From contig JAZTWO010000025.1 in NCBI GenBank assembly GCA_045635885.1, positions 1 through 49,261 of the forward strand: a stretch of 49,261 bases of DNA, read 5' to 3'. This DNA is from RGIG4608 sp045635885 (GTDB lineage: Bacteria; Bacillota; Clostridia; Oscillospirales; CAG-272). Below the pieces are notes generated by a model. The model did not search any database. It saw nothing but the letters and a program-made list of their open reading frames with translations, and had not been told where the DNA came from. The translations under genes were made by a program, and so were the position numbers. This document shows positions 8,683-17,551 of this stretch, in pieces. Numbering within the stretch: position 1 is the stretch's first letter; each line of letters begins with the position of its first letter.

Positions 8683-9614
8683 CATTAGAACAATATATTG
8701 GCTTTCGTAAAAAGCAAGAATTTAATGAAAAAAGAAAAGTTAATATCGGCAAGACAATATCATTTGTAATTTTGTTGCTGTTTTGCATAATTTGGGTGTC
8801 ACCATTTATCATTATGTTTTTTGGCTCGCTTAGAGGATATGCCGACACAATGCTTTATCCCAAAAAGCTTTTTTATCCACACAGCGGATATACGTTAGAA
8901 AACTTTGAAATGCTCCTTTTGGGTAAACTCCCGGAGGGAATTGGACAGGTTAACTCAGTTCAGGATTATAAAATTGGCACTTGGTTTTTGAATAGCTGCT
9001 TTAGTGCCATTGGCGGAACTGTGCTTTATTTGTTCGTGGCATCTTTAGCGGCTTATGCTTTTACTTTCATAAATTTCAAATACCGCAATACATTGTTTGC
9101 AATTATTATTGCTTCAATGGTTATTCCGGGTGCGGCTACTGCCGTTGGTAATCAGTCCATGGTTTATTCAATGGGACTTAACAGATCTCTTTTGGCTTTG
9201 ATTATTCCGGGTCTTGGTGGCGTTTATGGTATGTATCTTATCAAAACGTTTTTCGAATCAATTCCAAAAGACCTGATTGAATCTGCCAAGATGGACGGTT
9301 ACAGCAACTTTAAGATATTTTATAAAATCGTGTTGCCACTTGGCAAAACTGTTTTGTTTGTTCAAGGATTATTCGGCTTTATGGGTGGTTGGAACGATTT
9401 GATTTGGCCACAGATGTTGTATGGAGCTAAGGATAACGATTTGTGGACATTGCAGGTTGGTATGGCATATATTATCAACAACTCTAAAACAAGCAATTTG
9501 ATTGGTACAGCTTTGGCGGGCGGTGTAATTTGCTTATTGCCCGTATTGATTGTTTACATAATTGCTCAGGATAAGATTATTGAGGGTATGTCAAGCAGCG
9601 GTATTAAAGGATAA
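8664..9614 (+). CDS. Sugar ABC transporter permease (MalG/UgpE type)
   Basis: Second permease, 316 residues with six predicted membrane helices. The EAA loop reads ESAKMDGYSNFKIFYKIVLP (about 206-225). The gene starts inside the end of the first permease gene, and a GGAGG in that gene supplies the ribosome-binding site. The C-terminus ends with the EGMSSSGIKG signature common to this subfamily. It is the partner of the permease at 7615 in the CUT1-type importer. Confidence 0.93.
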   Translation: MARNQITLEQYIGFRKKQEFNEKRKVNIGKTISFVILLLFCIIWVSPFIIMFFGSLRGYADTMLYPKKLFYPHSGYTLENFEMLLLGKLPEGIGQVNSVQDYKIGTWFLNSCFSAIGGTVLYLFVASLAAYAFTFINFKYRNTLFAIIIASMVIPGAATAVGNQSMVYSMGLNRSLLALIIPGLGGVYGMYLIKTFFESIPKDLIESAKMDGYSNFKIFYKIVLPLGKTVLFVQGLFGFMGGWNDLIWPQMLYGAKDNDLWTLQVGMAYIINNSKTSNLIGTALAGGVICLLPVLIVYIIAQDKIIEGMSSSGIKG

Positions 9615-9626
9615 GGAGTGGATGAA

Positions 9627-11708
9627 ATGATTGATATAGATAATAAGCCCATTGACGGTAGCACAGCTGTTCCCGTTAAACAAGCAGGCAAAATATTAAA
9701 GAAAAGTGGATATAAAATATCAAACAATCAGGTTGATGCCTTTGTTTCTTTAAAGGATATTAACAAAATTTATCCCAACGGTGTTCAAGCTGTTTATGAT
9801 TTTAATATTGATATATCCGAAAATGATTTTATTGTTTTGGTTGGTCCTTCAGGTTGTGGCAAGTCCACCACCTTGCGTATGATTGCAGGTCTTGAAGATA
9901 TTACAAGCGGATATTTGTATATCGACAAGGTTTTGTCAAACTATACAGGCAGCAAAGACCGTGATATTTCAATGGTTTTCCAAAACTATGCTTTGTATCC
10001 ACAAATGACAGTTTATGATAACATTGCATTTCCACTTAAGGCACGCAAATACAGACGTCCCATGGAAGCGACAGTTATCAAAGCGTGGGAACAGGCAATT
10101 GACGTTATTGACAATAGAATAAGAGAATTTGTTGACGCAAAGAAAAATGCGAACGACAAATCTTTGAATTTTGGAACAGTGGTTGAATATATTGCAACAA
10201 AGATGCAGATTTGCGACGAGACGGCAAACATCCTTTGCAAATACGATATTAATTATATTGTAGATTTGCAAAAGGACGTTAAGGGTGTTTCGTTGTATGA
10301 TCACATAAAAGCCACTGCACAAGAAAAAATAGAAAAAGAAAGAAAGAAAATTACTTCTCGTGGTTACGAAATTGATGGGGAATATCACCTTTTGAAGAAT
10401 GGTGAAGTTCAATATCATTATGTAAAAATGAGCAAGGAAGAAATTAGAGCACGAGTATTTGAGGCGGCTTCAATTCTTGACTTGGGTCCTTATCTTGACA
10501 GAAGACCTAAAGAATTGTCCGGTGGTCAGATGCAGCGTGTGGCTCTTGGCAGAGCGATTGTTAGAAATGCCAAGCTTTTCTTAATGGACGAGCCGCTTTC
10601 TAACTTGGATGCGAAGCTTAGAGTGCAGATGCGTAGTGAAATCGTTAGAATTCATGAGCAGATTGGTGCTACTACTATTTACGTTACTCACGACCAGACC
10701 GAAGCTATGACAATGGCTACCAAAATCGTTGTTATGAGCAAGGGCTGGGTTCAGCAAATTGATACTCCACAAGAAATTTATTCAAATCCCAAAAACATTT
10801 TTGTTGCAACCTTTATCGGTTCACCCGCAATGAATATTTTTGATGCGGAATATGACAATGGCAAACTCATTTTCTCAAATGGTTATGAGGTTGAGTTGAC
10901 TGAAGCGGATATTGAACGCCACAATGCCTTTTATAATGCAAAGATTAAAGATTTGCAACGAATGCTTGCAACTGATGACTTTAAGAAGATGCACGCGCTT
11001 AAGGTTTTGGACAAGGTGATTTATAATCAGGAGGGTCAAGTTGACGTTGCTACTTTGGAGACCACAATTAATCAGGTAATTGAAATTGTTGCAGACATTG
11101 AATGTGGAAACGAAATTAAAGATTTGCTTTCCAAATTCAGAGCAGAGAACAACAAGGGTCAATTTACAAAGGTTGACAAAAAGTGGTTGCTTAAGTTTAG
11201 AGCGCCCTTGTTGACATTTGAAAAAATATCATCTGCCGACATTGGTACTTTGCACAATGCTCAGGTATTTAGTAAAGAAGAAATAGTGGTTGATGATACG
11301 TTGTATTATCAAAAGCCCAAAAAGAACAAAAAGAAAACAAAGGTTAAGGTTAACTTGAATTCTACAGACATTGAATTTGTTAACAATCTTTATGAGGTTG
11401 CTATCAATCTCTTACAAAAATTTGAAACTGCGTTAACAGGCAAGCATCCAATCAGAGTTGGCATTAGACCTGAAGATATTGTTTTGAATTCTGAATTTGA
11501 AGGCAATAAAACAGAAAAATTCGTTGTTAGTGCAAATATCGTTGAGTTGCTTGGCAGCGAGCTTTTGATTCATTCTAACTTTGCAGATGCAAATCTTATT
11601 GCAAAGATTTCAACAAACGTTTTGATTAAACCTCATACCGACGTTGAATTGGCTTTGAACAAAGATAAGATTTTGATTTTTGATGAAAGTTGCGGAGATA
11701 GAATTTAA
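9627..11708 (+). CDS. Sugar ABC transporter ATPase (MsmK/UgpC type) with two large insertions
   Basis: ATPase of the importer, 693 residues. I start at the ATG at 9627 because AAGGAG lies 8 bases upstream; an in-frame GTG at 9618 overlaps that site. All ATPase motifs are present: Walker A GPSGCGKSTT (about 73-82), Q-loop FQNYALYPQMTVYDN, signature LSGGQMQRVALGRA (about 297), Walker B LFLMDEPLSNLDAK and H-loop VTHDQ. MsmK/UgpC proteins are normally about 360-370 residues. The excess lies in two places: about 125 residues (about 145-268) between the Q-loop helix and the signature, inside the helical subdomain, and about 200 residues within the C-terminal regulatory (TOBE) region, including a Lys-rich PKKNKKKTKVKV segment, before the conserved GIRPEDI. 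The second insertion is partly coiled-coil-like. The reading frame is continuous, so the insertions look genuine. Confidence 0.9.
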   Translation: MIDIDNKPIDGSTAVPVKQAGKILKKSGYKISNNQVDAFVSLKDINKIYPNGVQAVYDFNIDISENDFIVLVGPSGCGKSTTLRMIAGLEDITSGYLYIDKVLSNYTGSKDRDISMVFQNYALYPQMTVYDNIAFPLKARKYRRPMEATVIKAWEQAIDVIDNRIREFVDAKKNANDKSLNFGTVVEYIATKMQICDETANILCKYDINYIVDLQKDVKGVSLYDHIKATAQEKIEKERKKITSRGYEIDGEYHLLKNGEVQYHYVKMSKEEIRARVFEAASILDLGPYLDRRPKELSGGQMQRVALGRAIVRNAKLFLMDEPLSNLDAKLRVQMRSEIVRIHEQIGATTIYVTHDQTEAMTMATKIVVMSKGWVQQIDTPQEIYSNPKNIFVATFIGSPAMNIFDAEYDNGKLIFSNGYEVELTEADIERHNAFYNAKIKDLQRMLATDDFKKMHALKVLDKVIYNQEGQVDVATLETTINQVIEIVADIECGNEIKDLLSKFRAENNKGQFTKVDKKWLLKFRAPLLTFEKISSADIGTLHNAQVFSKEEIVVDDTLYYQKPKKNKKKTKVKVNLNSTDIEFVNNLYEVAINLLQKFETALTGKHPIRVGIRPEDIVLNSEFEGNKTEKFVVSANIVELLGSELLIHSNFADANLIAKISTNVLIKPHTDVELALNKDKILIFDESCGDRI

Positions 11709-11737
11709 TTATTTATTATGAATTTGGAGGCGAATAG

Positions 11738-13405
11738 ATGAAGAAAATAATATCTATTCTTATGGTAATTACCATAATTTTGTCAGCTTTTGCAGGGTGC
11801 AAAAAGAATGATGATTTTAAATATCCTGAAAACGTAGATTCTAATTTGGTTGAGGGCGAGGACTATGTTGACCACGCTACTACCTATGATGGAACAGGGC
11901 TTGACTATAACAGCGACATGTGGTATGTAAACAATCTTAAGGATGTTCCTTTGGCAGACCCACACGTTTACGTTGAAAACGGTACATATTATATTGTAGG
12001 AACAAGTGATAGAGATAACAACGTTATCGACTGTTATTCCACACAGGATTTTGTTACTTACAAAAGACACAATGGAATTTATGACCCTGCAACATTTAAC
12101 GGTTGGGAATCTGACAAGGCAGCTATATATGCTCCCGAATTGTATTGCTTTGACGGTGTGTACTATATGTATTACAGCGCAATCGACAAAGAGGGAATTC
12201 GCAGAAACAGTGTTGTAGTTGCAGATGCGCCTTTGGGCCCATACAGACCCTTGCAGAATGCCAAGGTTGACGGTTTGAACAATCCATTGTTCCTTGACAA
12301 AAACGAAAGATTTGGTGTTTTGGATATTACAGTTTTCGTTGACGATAACGGCGAAATGTATATGTATTACAGTGTAGCAAGCAACGAAAATCAGCATATC
12401 GTTGGTGTTAAATTAAACAGTCCCTATGAAGCGGACTGGAGCACTTACACAACCTTGGTTGTTCCCGGTGCTTTGAACTCCACAAACTCAATCTTAAAGC
12501 CATTGACATGGGAAATGCTTAGAGATGGCACACCCATTGTTGAAGCACCCTACATTATTAAATCAAATGGTAAGTATTATTTAACTTACTCTGTAAACGG
12601 TTGTTGGGATAAATTCTATAACGTTTGCTATGCGGTGTCTGATTCACCTCTTGGCAACTTTGAAAAGCCCTACCAACCCAACGGAACATGGACAAACTTG
12701 TTGTTTGGCTATCCCGGAACAAACATTCCCAACTCCACAGTTTATTCTCAGTGGGTGGGATTTGCTTCAGGTACTGCCCACCACTGTTTCTTTAACGTTG
12801 GTGATCAGGTTATGATTGGCTATCACGCACATCAGGATCGTGACGGTAACGGAAGATATGAAAAGAGAGCATTTGCTTTTGATTATCTTTACTTTGATGA
12901 AAATGGAGTTCCTTTCTGCAACGGACCTACATATTCTGTTCAGCCGCTTCCTGAAAATATTAGCGGATATTCAAATATTGCACCTTTTGCACAGGTGAAA
13001 TCTCAAAACGTTACTAATGCGGGCGCAATAAACGACAATTATATTGTTGACTGCTATATTCTTAAGGGTGAGGCAGAAAAAGAGGTTGCTCTTGGCACAG
13101 GATATTCATTTATTGAATTGAAATTTGACAGTATCTATGAAATTGGTGGCATTGCAATTTATAACAGTGCATACTATGAAAAGATTTTGTCAGAAATTGT
13201 TTATATTGATTTTGGAAACGGAAACGTAGTTCAATATCCTCAGTTCTCACACGATCAATACGTTAATGATTCAACGAAATTTGTATTCCCCAACAGTGCG
13301 ATTACAGTTGAATTTTTGAATACGTTTACAGCTGATCACGTTGTTATCTGCGTTAGATCCGACGTTCCCGTGTCACTTAATGAAATTGTAGTTTTAGGTA
13401 AGTAA
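11738..13405 (+). CDS. GH43-family glycoside hydrolase lipoprotein (copy 1)
   Basis: Secreted lipoprotein of 555 residues with GGAGG about 9 bases before the ATG and Cys21 in the lipobox. It has a five-bladed beta-propeller pattern typical of GH43 with the three expected acidic residues: Asp74 in LADPHVYVENGTYYIVG (base), Asp196 in VLDITVFVDDNGEMYMYYS (pKa modulator) and Glu269 in VEAPYIIKSNGKYYLTYS (acid). APELYCFDGVYYMYYSA is another blade repeat. After about residue 420 a beta-rich C-terminal domain follows (IELKFDSIYEIGGIAIYNSA), resembling a discoidin-like binding domain. GH43 enzymes remove arabinofuranose, xylose or galactose side groups; which applies here is unknown. A paralogue of the same length lies at 31927, suggesting two related linkages in the same substrate. 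Confidence 0.87.
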   Translation: MKKIISILMVITIILSAFAGCKKNDDFKYPENVDSNLVEGEDYVDHATTYDGTGLDYNSDMWYVNNLKDVPLADPHVYVENGTYYIVGTSDRDNNVIDCYSTQDFVTYKRHNGIYDPATFNGWESDKAAIYAPELYCFDGVYYMYYSAIDKEGIRRNSVVVADAPLGPYRPLQNAKVDGLNNPLFLDKNERFGVLDITVFVDDNGEMYMYYSVASNENQHIVGVKLNSPYEADWSTYTTLVVPGALNSTNSILKPLTWEMLRDGTPIVEAPYIIKSNGKYYLTYSVNGCWDKFYNVCYAVSDSPLGNFEKPYQPNGTWTNLLFGYPGTNIPNSTVYSQWVGFASGTAHHCFFNVGDQVMIGYHAHQDRDGNGRYEKRAFAFDYLYFDENGVPFCNGPTYSVQPLPENISGYSNIAPFAQVKSQNVTNAGAINDNYIVDCYILKGEAEKEVALGTGYSFIELKFDSIYEIGGIAIYNSAYYEKILSEIVYIDFGNGNVVQYPQFSHDQYVNDSTKFVFPNSAITVEFLNTFTADHVVICVRSDVPVSLNEIVVLGK

Positions 13406-13415
13406 GGGGGGCAAT

Positions 13416-15200
13416 ATGAAAAAAATAATAGCAATTTTATTGATTTGCTTTATGTTGTTGCCACTTGCAAGCTGCAAAGAAACTCCCACTGATAAGCCCC
13501 AAGAGCCCGAAAGGGAAAAGGTACATTTAGTTGTATTGGCAGGTCAGTCGGGCGCTCGTGGCAAGGCATTGGTTAATGACTTGAGCGAAGAAGATAAAGA
13601 GGACAATATCGACGTTGACATTTTGGCAGACGGATTGCCAATGGATGACTTGGTTGATATTCCCGGAATTGACGATTCTGCTTACATTGATATTTTGGGG
13701 GCAGGATATGGCGACTTCCCATCAGAATTTGGTCCTGAGCTTGGCATGGGACAAACATTGGCTTCTGCTTATCCCAAATTTGATGCGGAATACAAAACGG
13801 TAATTGTTAAATACACTGCAAGTGGTTCAACATTTACTGACCACTGGTATTCAACTTCTGCAACAAATGATCCCGAGGTTGCGGCAAAATTGAATTATGA
13901 TCAGGTTGCTACAACAAATGATGGCAAGGAAACAGGACCCCTTACAAACAATTTATATCAACTTGTTGAAAAGGCGGTTACAGAGCTTAATGAACTTGGT
14001 TATGACGTTGTAATTGACGGTATGGCTTTTGTTCACGGTGAGCAGGATGCCAAGTTTGATGACAATATGGCAATTTACGAAAAAGCGTTGACATATTTTA
14101 TCAACGACTTTAGAGCGTATTTTAATGACAGCGATATGCCCGTTGTTGTTACAGAAGCATTGACAAACAGTGCAAAATATTCAAACGAGTTAAGAACAAT
14201 TCAGGCAAACGTTGCAAAGAACATGGAAAATGTTTCTTTGATCAAAACAAGTGACCTTTACACAAATACATTTGAACCCTGGCACTTTGGTGCGCAGAGC
14301 AATATGATTTTGGGTAACAGAATTGCTGCCGAATTTATTTCTTACAACGATACAAGAGTTGTTAAAAGCATTGAAGAAGATGTGATTAACGTTCCTTACG
14401 GTGTCAGCGTTGAGTTGCCTCAGTACGTTAAGGCAAGCTTTACTAACTACTATACTGGTTATGTTAAGGTTGAAGAGTACGCCTCTTACGATTGCAACAA
14501 GCTTGGGGAACAGGATGTTAAGTTCAAGGTGAATACTGCCGAGGGACTTAAAGAATTCACTCTCAAAATCAACGTTAGTGACAAGGTTGCCCACATTGAC
14601 GGAAATCTTAGCGAATATGCAAACGCAAAAGAAACTCTTTTGCCAAATGGTTTGGGTAAGGTTTATGTGATAATGGGCGAAAACGGACTTTATATTGCCG
14701 CCGACATCAATGATAGCGAAATCTGGACAGATGGCGAAAATTGGAAGAAGGGCGATATGGGTCAGAAGGGTGAGAATGATGACTTTATTGTTTATCTCAC
14801 CGAAGGGGACGTTTCAAAGCGCACAACCATTTGCTTGAGTGCCGCCAACCTTTTAAGAGTTTATGGTAACGGTATTAGCTTGGATGATAATGATATTACC
14901 CTTGAATACGGAAACCGTGTTTATAACAAGAAAATCTCTGATTATCAGTTCCACGTTACCACTAACGGTCTTACCAATGGCGGTAAGTCAGAGGGAATGA
15001 CCATCGAGCTTTATATCAGTTATAAGGATTTGGGCATAAATAATCCCGAAAATATTAAGCTTTGCTTCAATTACAATAACATATCAAGTGTTAACAACAA
15101 CAAAACTGCTGTTGATAATTATTTGGTTGCAAATGATATTGAAGTTAAGGCAGAAGAAAATATCGAATCATACTTCTCAATTAATGATTTAATTAAGTAA
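13416..15200 (+). CDS. SGNH/CE6-like carbohydrate esterase lipoprotein with CBM9-like domain
   Basis: Secreted lipoprotein of 594 residues, lipobox Cys20, GGGGG-type ribosome site 9 bases upstream. Residues about 35-310 match the sialate O-acetylesterase/CE6 type of SGNH hydrolase: VVLAGQSGARG with the nucleophile Ser, VHGEQDAKFDD (block with the conserved Gly-Glu-Gln), and EPWHFGAQSN in place of the usual Asp-x-x-His, so the acid of the His-Asp pair seems to be Glu here. The C-terminal part (about 390-594, HIDGNLSEYANAKETLL, then DNDDFIVYL-like strands) resembles CBM9-type domains. Expected job: removing acetyl groups from the glycan outside the cell so that the glycosidases can act. The gene is 10 bases after GH43 and 2 bases before GH3. 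Confidence 0.75.
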   Translation: MKKIIAILLICFMLLPLASCKETPTDKPQEPEREKVHLVVLAGQSGARGKALVNDLSEEDKEDNIDVDILADGLPMDDLVDIPGIDDSAYIDILGAGYGDFPSEFGPELGMGQTLASAYPKFDAEYKTVIVKYTASGSTFTDHWYSTSATNDPEVAAKLNYDQVATTNDGKETGPLTNNLYQLVEKAVTELNELGYDVVIDGMAFVHGEQDAKFDDNMAIYEKALTYFINDFRAYFNDSDMPVVVTEALTNSAKYSNELRTIQANVAKNMENVSLIKTSDLYTNTFEPWHFGAQSNMILGNRIAAEFISYNDTRVVKSIEEDVINVPYGVSVELPQYVKASFTNYYTGYVKVEEYASYDCNKLGEQDVKFKVNTAEGLKEFTLKINVSDKVAHIDGNLSEYANAKETLLPNGLGKVYVIMGENGLYIAADINDSEIWTDGENWKKGDMGQKGENDDFIVYLTEGDVSKRTTICLSAANLLRVYGNGISLDDNDITLEYGNRVYNKKISDYQFHVTTNGLTNGGKSEGMTIELYISYKDLGINNPENIKLCFNYNNISSVNNNKTAVDNYLVANDIEVKAEENIESYFSINDLIK

Positions 15201-15202
15201 TT

Positions 15203-17479
15203 ATGAATAAAAACGAAAGATATAACAGATACAAATATCTTACAGGGCTTTCCGCTTGGGAAATTGCGAGTTATCGTGACCCTGAAAACGTCATCATTTT
15301 GAATGACGGCCCAAGCGGGCTCAGAAAGCCCCTTAAAAACGGCTTTACAGAGCAGAATGAGGTAATTCAAACTGTTTGTATGCCAACACCGAGTGCTTTG
15401 GCGGCTTCTTTTGACAAGGATGCTTGTTACGAAACGGGCGAGCTTATTGCAAAGGAATGCTTACACCACAAAACAAATATTTTGTTAGCACCCGGAATTA
15501 ATATTAAAAGATACGTCATGTGCGGCAGAAACTTTGAGTATTTCTCTGAAGACCCCTATCTTACGGGTGTTTTGGCGGCTAATTACGTTAACGGTCTTGA
15601 AGAGAAGGGCGTTGGTGCTTGCGTTAAGCACTATGCCTGCAACTCTCAAGAGCATGGTAGAACGATAAATAGCAGCGAGGTTTCGCTTCGTGCGCTGAAT
15701 GAAATCTATTTAAGAGCGTTTAAGTACACCTTGAAATATTCCAACCCCTCGTCAATAATGACTTCATATAACAGAATAAATGGAGTTTACGTTAACGAAT
15801 CCGAATATTTATTGCAAAAGAAATTAAGAAAAGAATTTAATTTCCGTGGTCTTATTATGTCAGACTGGTGTGCGGTAAGTGACAAGGGAGTTACTTACAA
15901 AACGGGTCTTAACATTGAAATGCCCTTAGCCAAAATGAGTTACGATTTTATGGACAGGGGATATGGAAAAACGTTTGATGATGACGATCTTATTAAATTG
16001 GATAACGAAATTTATCAAACAATTTCAAAATTTAAGGACACAAAGCCACTTGAAGAATTGAACTTGGACCAGCTACACAAACAGGCAGTTGACGTGGCAG
16101 ACAAAACAATTGTATTGGCGAAAAACGAAGGCAATTATTTGCCCGTGTCAAAAAAAGAAAAAATATTGGTTTTAGGATATTTTGCAAATCACGCAAGATT
16201 TGTTGGCAAGGGAAGCGGTTGGGTTAATGCCTACCGTGACACGACCTTTATCGACGTTTTGAATTCAAATAACATCAATTATGACTTTGTTGAATGCTAT
16301 GACGAAGAAAAGGCAACGGTTACTGCAGATGAATTGCTTAAATATCAAGGCAAATACGATAAGGTGCTTTTATTCCTTGGACAATATCAGCACGATGAAT
16401 CCGAGGGCATTGACAGAAGTACAATTGACCTTCGTCCACAACAAATTGAAGTTTTGAATATGGTTAAGGATGTGTTTGGCACATTTGCAACCGTGCTTGT
16501 AAGCGGAAGTGTTGTGAACGTTAGTGAAGTTTTTGAAAAATCAAATTCAATGTTCATCACCTATCTTGCAGGAGAGGGACAGAGTGAGGCGATTTATAAC
16601 AATTTATTTGGACTTCACAACCCAAGCGGACGTTTGCCTGAAACTTGGATTTCTTCACTTGACCAAAATCCGATAAACAAAGAGTATGCAAGACGAGATA
16701 TTTATCACACATATTATCACGACGATATTTTTGTGGGATACAGATATTATGATTTGCATAATCAAGGTTTTATCCTTCCGTTCGGATACGGCTTGAGTTA
16801 TTCAAAATTCAATTATTCGAATTTTGAATATAAGGTTACAGATGGAAAGATTATTGTTTCTTTGGACATTACCAACGAGAGTGAATTTGACGGCGAGGAC
16901 GTAATTCAAATTTACCTTGGTAAAAAGAATTCAAGTATTTACAGACCAATTAAAGAATTAAAGGCATTCAAAAAGGTGTTTGTTAGGGCAAACGCAACTT
17001 TAAGCACTTGTGTTGAAGTTGACATTGACGATATTAAATCATATCGTGATGCAACGGATTCATTTGAGCTTGAGGGCGGGGAATATGAAATTTATGTTGC
17101 ACTTCATACCAATTTGGTAATTGACAAGGCACAAATTCACCTTAACGGCATTGAATTTGAAGAAAAACTCGAACCCGAAAAGTTGGCACAAAAAGAAGTT
17201 CCCACAAAATACACATTGGATACACCAGCAGGAATTTTGTTTGAAAACGATTTGTTTAAGCAATACGTTAAGGACAATAACTTGCCGATTGACGTTGAGG
17301 ATTTTGAAAGAAGACTGTTTTGGATTGACTCAAAGGCACTTAGAGTTACTATTTGTGACGGTGATATTAATATTACCTATGAGCAAATGGAAGATTTGGT
17401 TAAATATTTGAACGAAAATTCAAATATTAACCGTAGCATTAATTTTGATGACATCGTAGTTAAATACAGACCGTGGTGA
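15203..17479 (+). CDS. GH3-family beta-glycosidase, cytoplasmic
   Basis: 758 residues without a signal peptide, so predicted to act inside the cell on imported oligosaccharides. N-terminal TIM-barrel motifs include LNDGPSGLR, ACVKHYACNSQEHGR (Lys-His and substrate-binding residues) and SSIMTSYNRINGVYVNE; the nucleophile is Asp221 in GLIMSDWCAVSD. The alpha/beta sandwich follows with KILVLGYFANHARFVGKGSG, and LPETWISSL and YRYYD-LPFGYGLSY mark the C-terminal part. A fibronectin type III-like domain follows (about 535-640). The last 110 residues are an extra tail. Typical activities are beta-glucosidase or beta-xylosidase. The ATG is 2 bases after the esterase stop, indicating coupling. Confidence 0.92.
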   Translation: MNKNERYNRYKYLTGLSAWEIASYRDPENVIILNDGPSGLRKPLKNGFTEQNEVIQTVCMPTPSALAASFDKDACYETGELIAKECLHHKTNILLAPGINIKRYVMCGRNFEYFSEDPYLTGVLAANYVNGLEEKGVGACVKHYACNSQEHGRTINSSEVSLRALNEIYLRAFKYTLKYSNPSSIMTSYNRINGVYVNESEYLLQKKLRKEFNFRGLIMSDWCAVSDKGVTYKTGLNIEMPLAKMSYDFMDRGYGKTFDDDDLIKLDNEIYQTISKFKDTKPLEELNLDQLHKQAVDVADKTIVLAKNEGNYLPVSKKEKILVLGYFANHARFVGKGSGWVNAYRDTTFIDVLNSNNINYDFVECYDEEKATVTADELLKYQGKYDKVLLFLGQYQHDESEGIDRSTIDLRPQQIEVLNMVKDVFGTFATVLVSGSVVNVSEVFEKSNSMFITYLAGEGQSEAIYNNLFGLHNPSGRLPETWISSLDQNPINKEYARRDIYHTYYHDDIFVGYRYYDLHNQGFILPFGYGLSYSKFNYSNFEYKVTDGKIIVSLDITNESEFDGEDVIQIYLGKKNSSIYRPIKELKAFKKVFVRANATLSTCVEVDIDDIKSYRDATDSFELEGGEYEIYVALHTNLVIDKAQIHLNGIEFEEKLEPEKLAQKEVPTKYTLDTPAGILFENDLFKQYVKDNNLPIDVEDFERRLFWIDSKALRVTICDGDINITYEQMEDLVKYLNENSNINRSINFDDIVVKYRPW

Positions 17480-17551
17480 CGGAAAACACACACTTATGTA
17501 GTTGATTAATAAATTTAATCATAAATTCTTAGTTTAAAAGGAGAAAAAACT

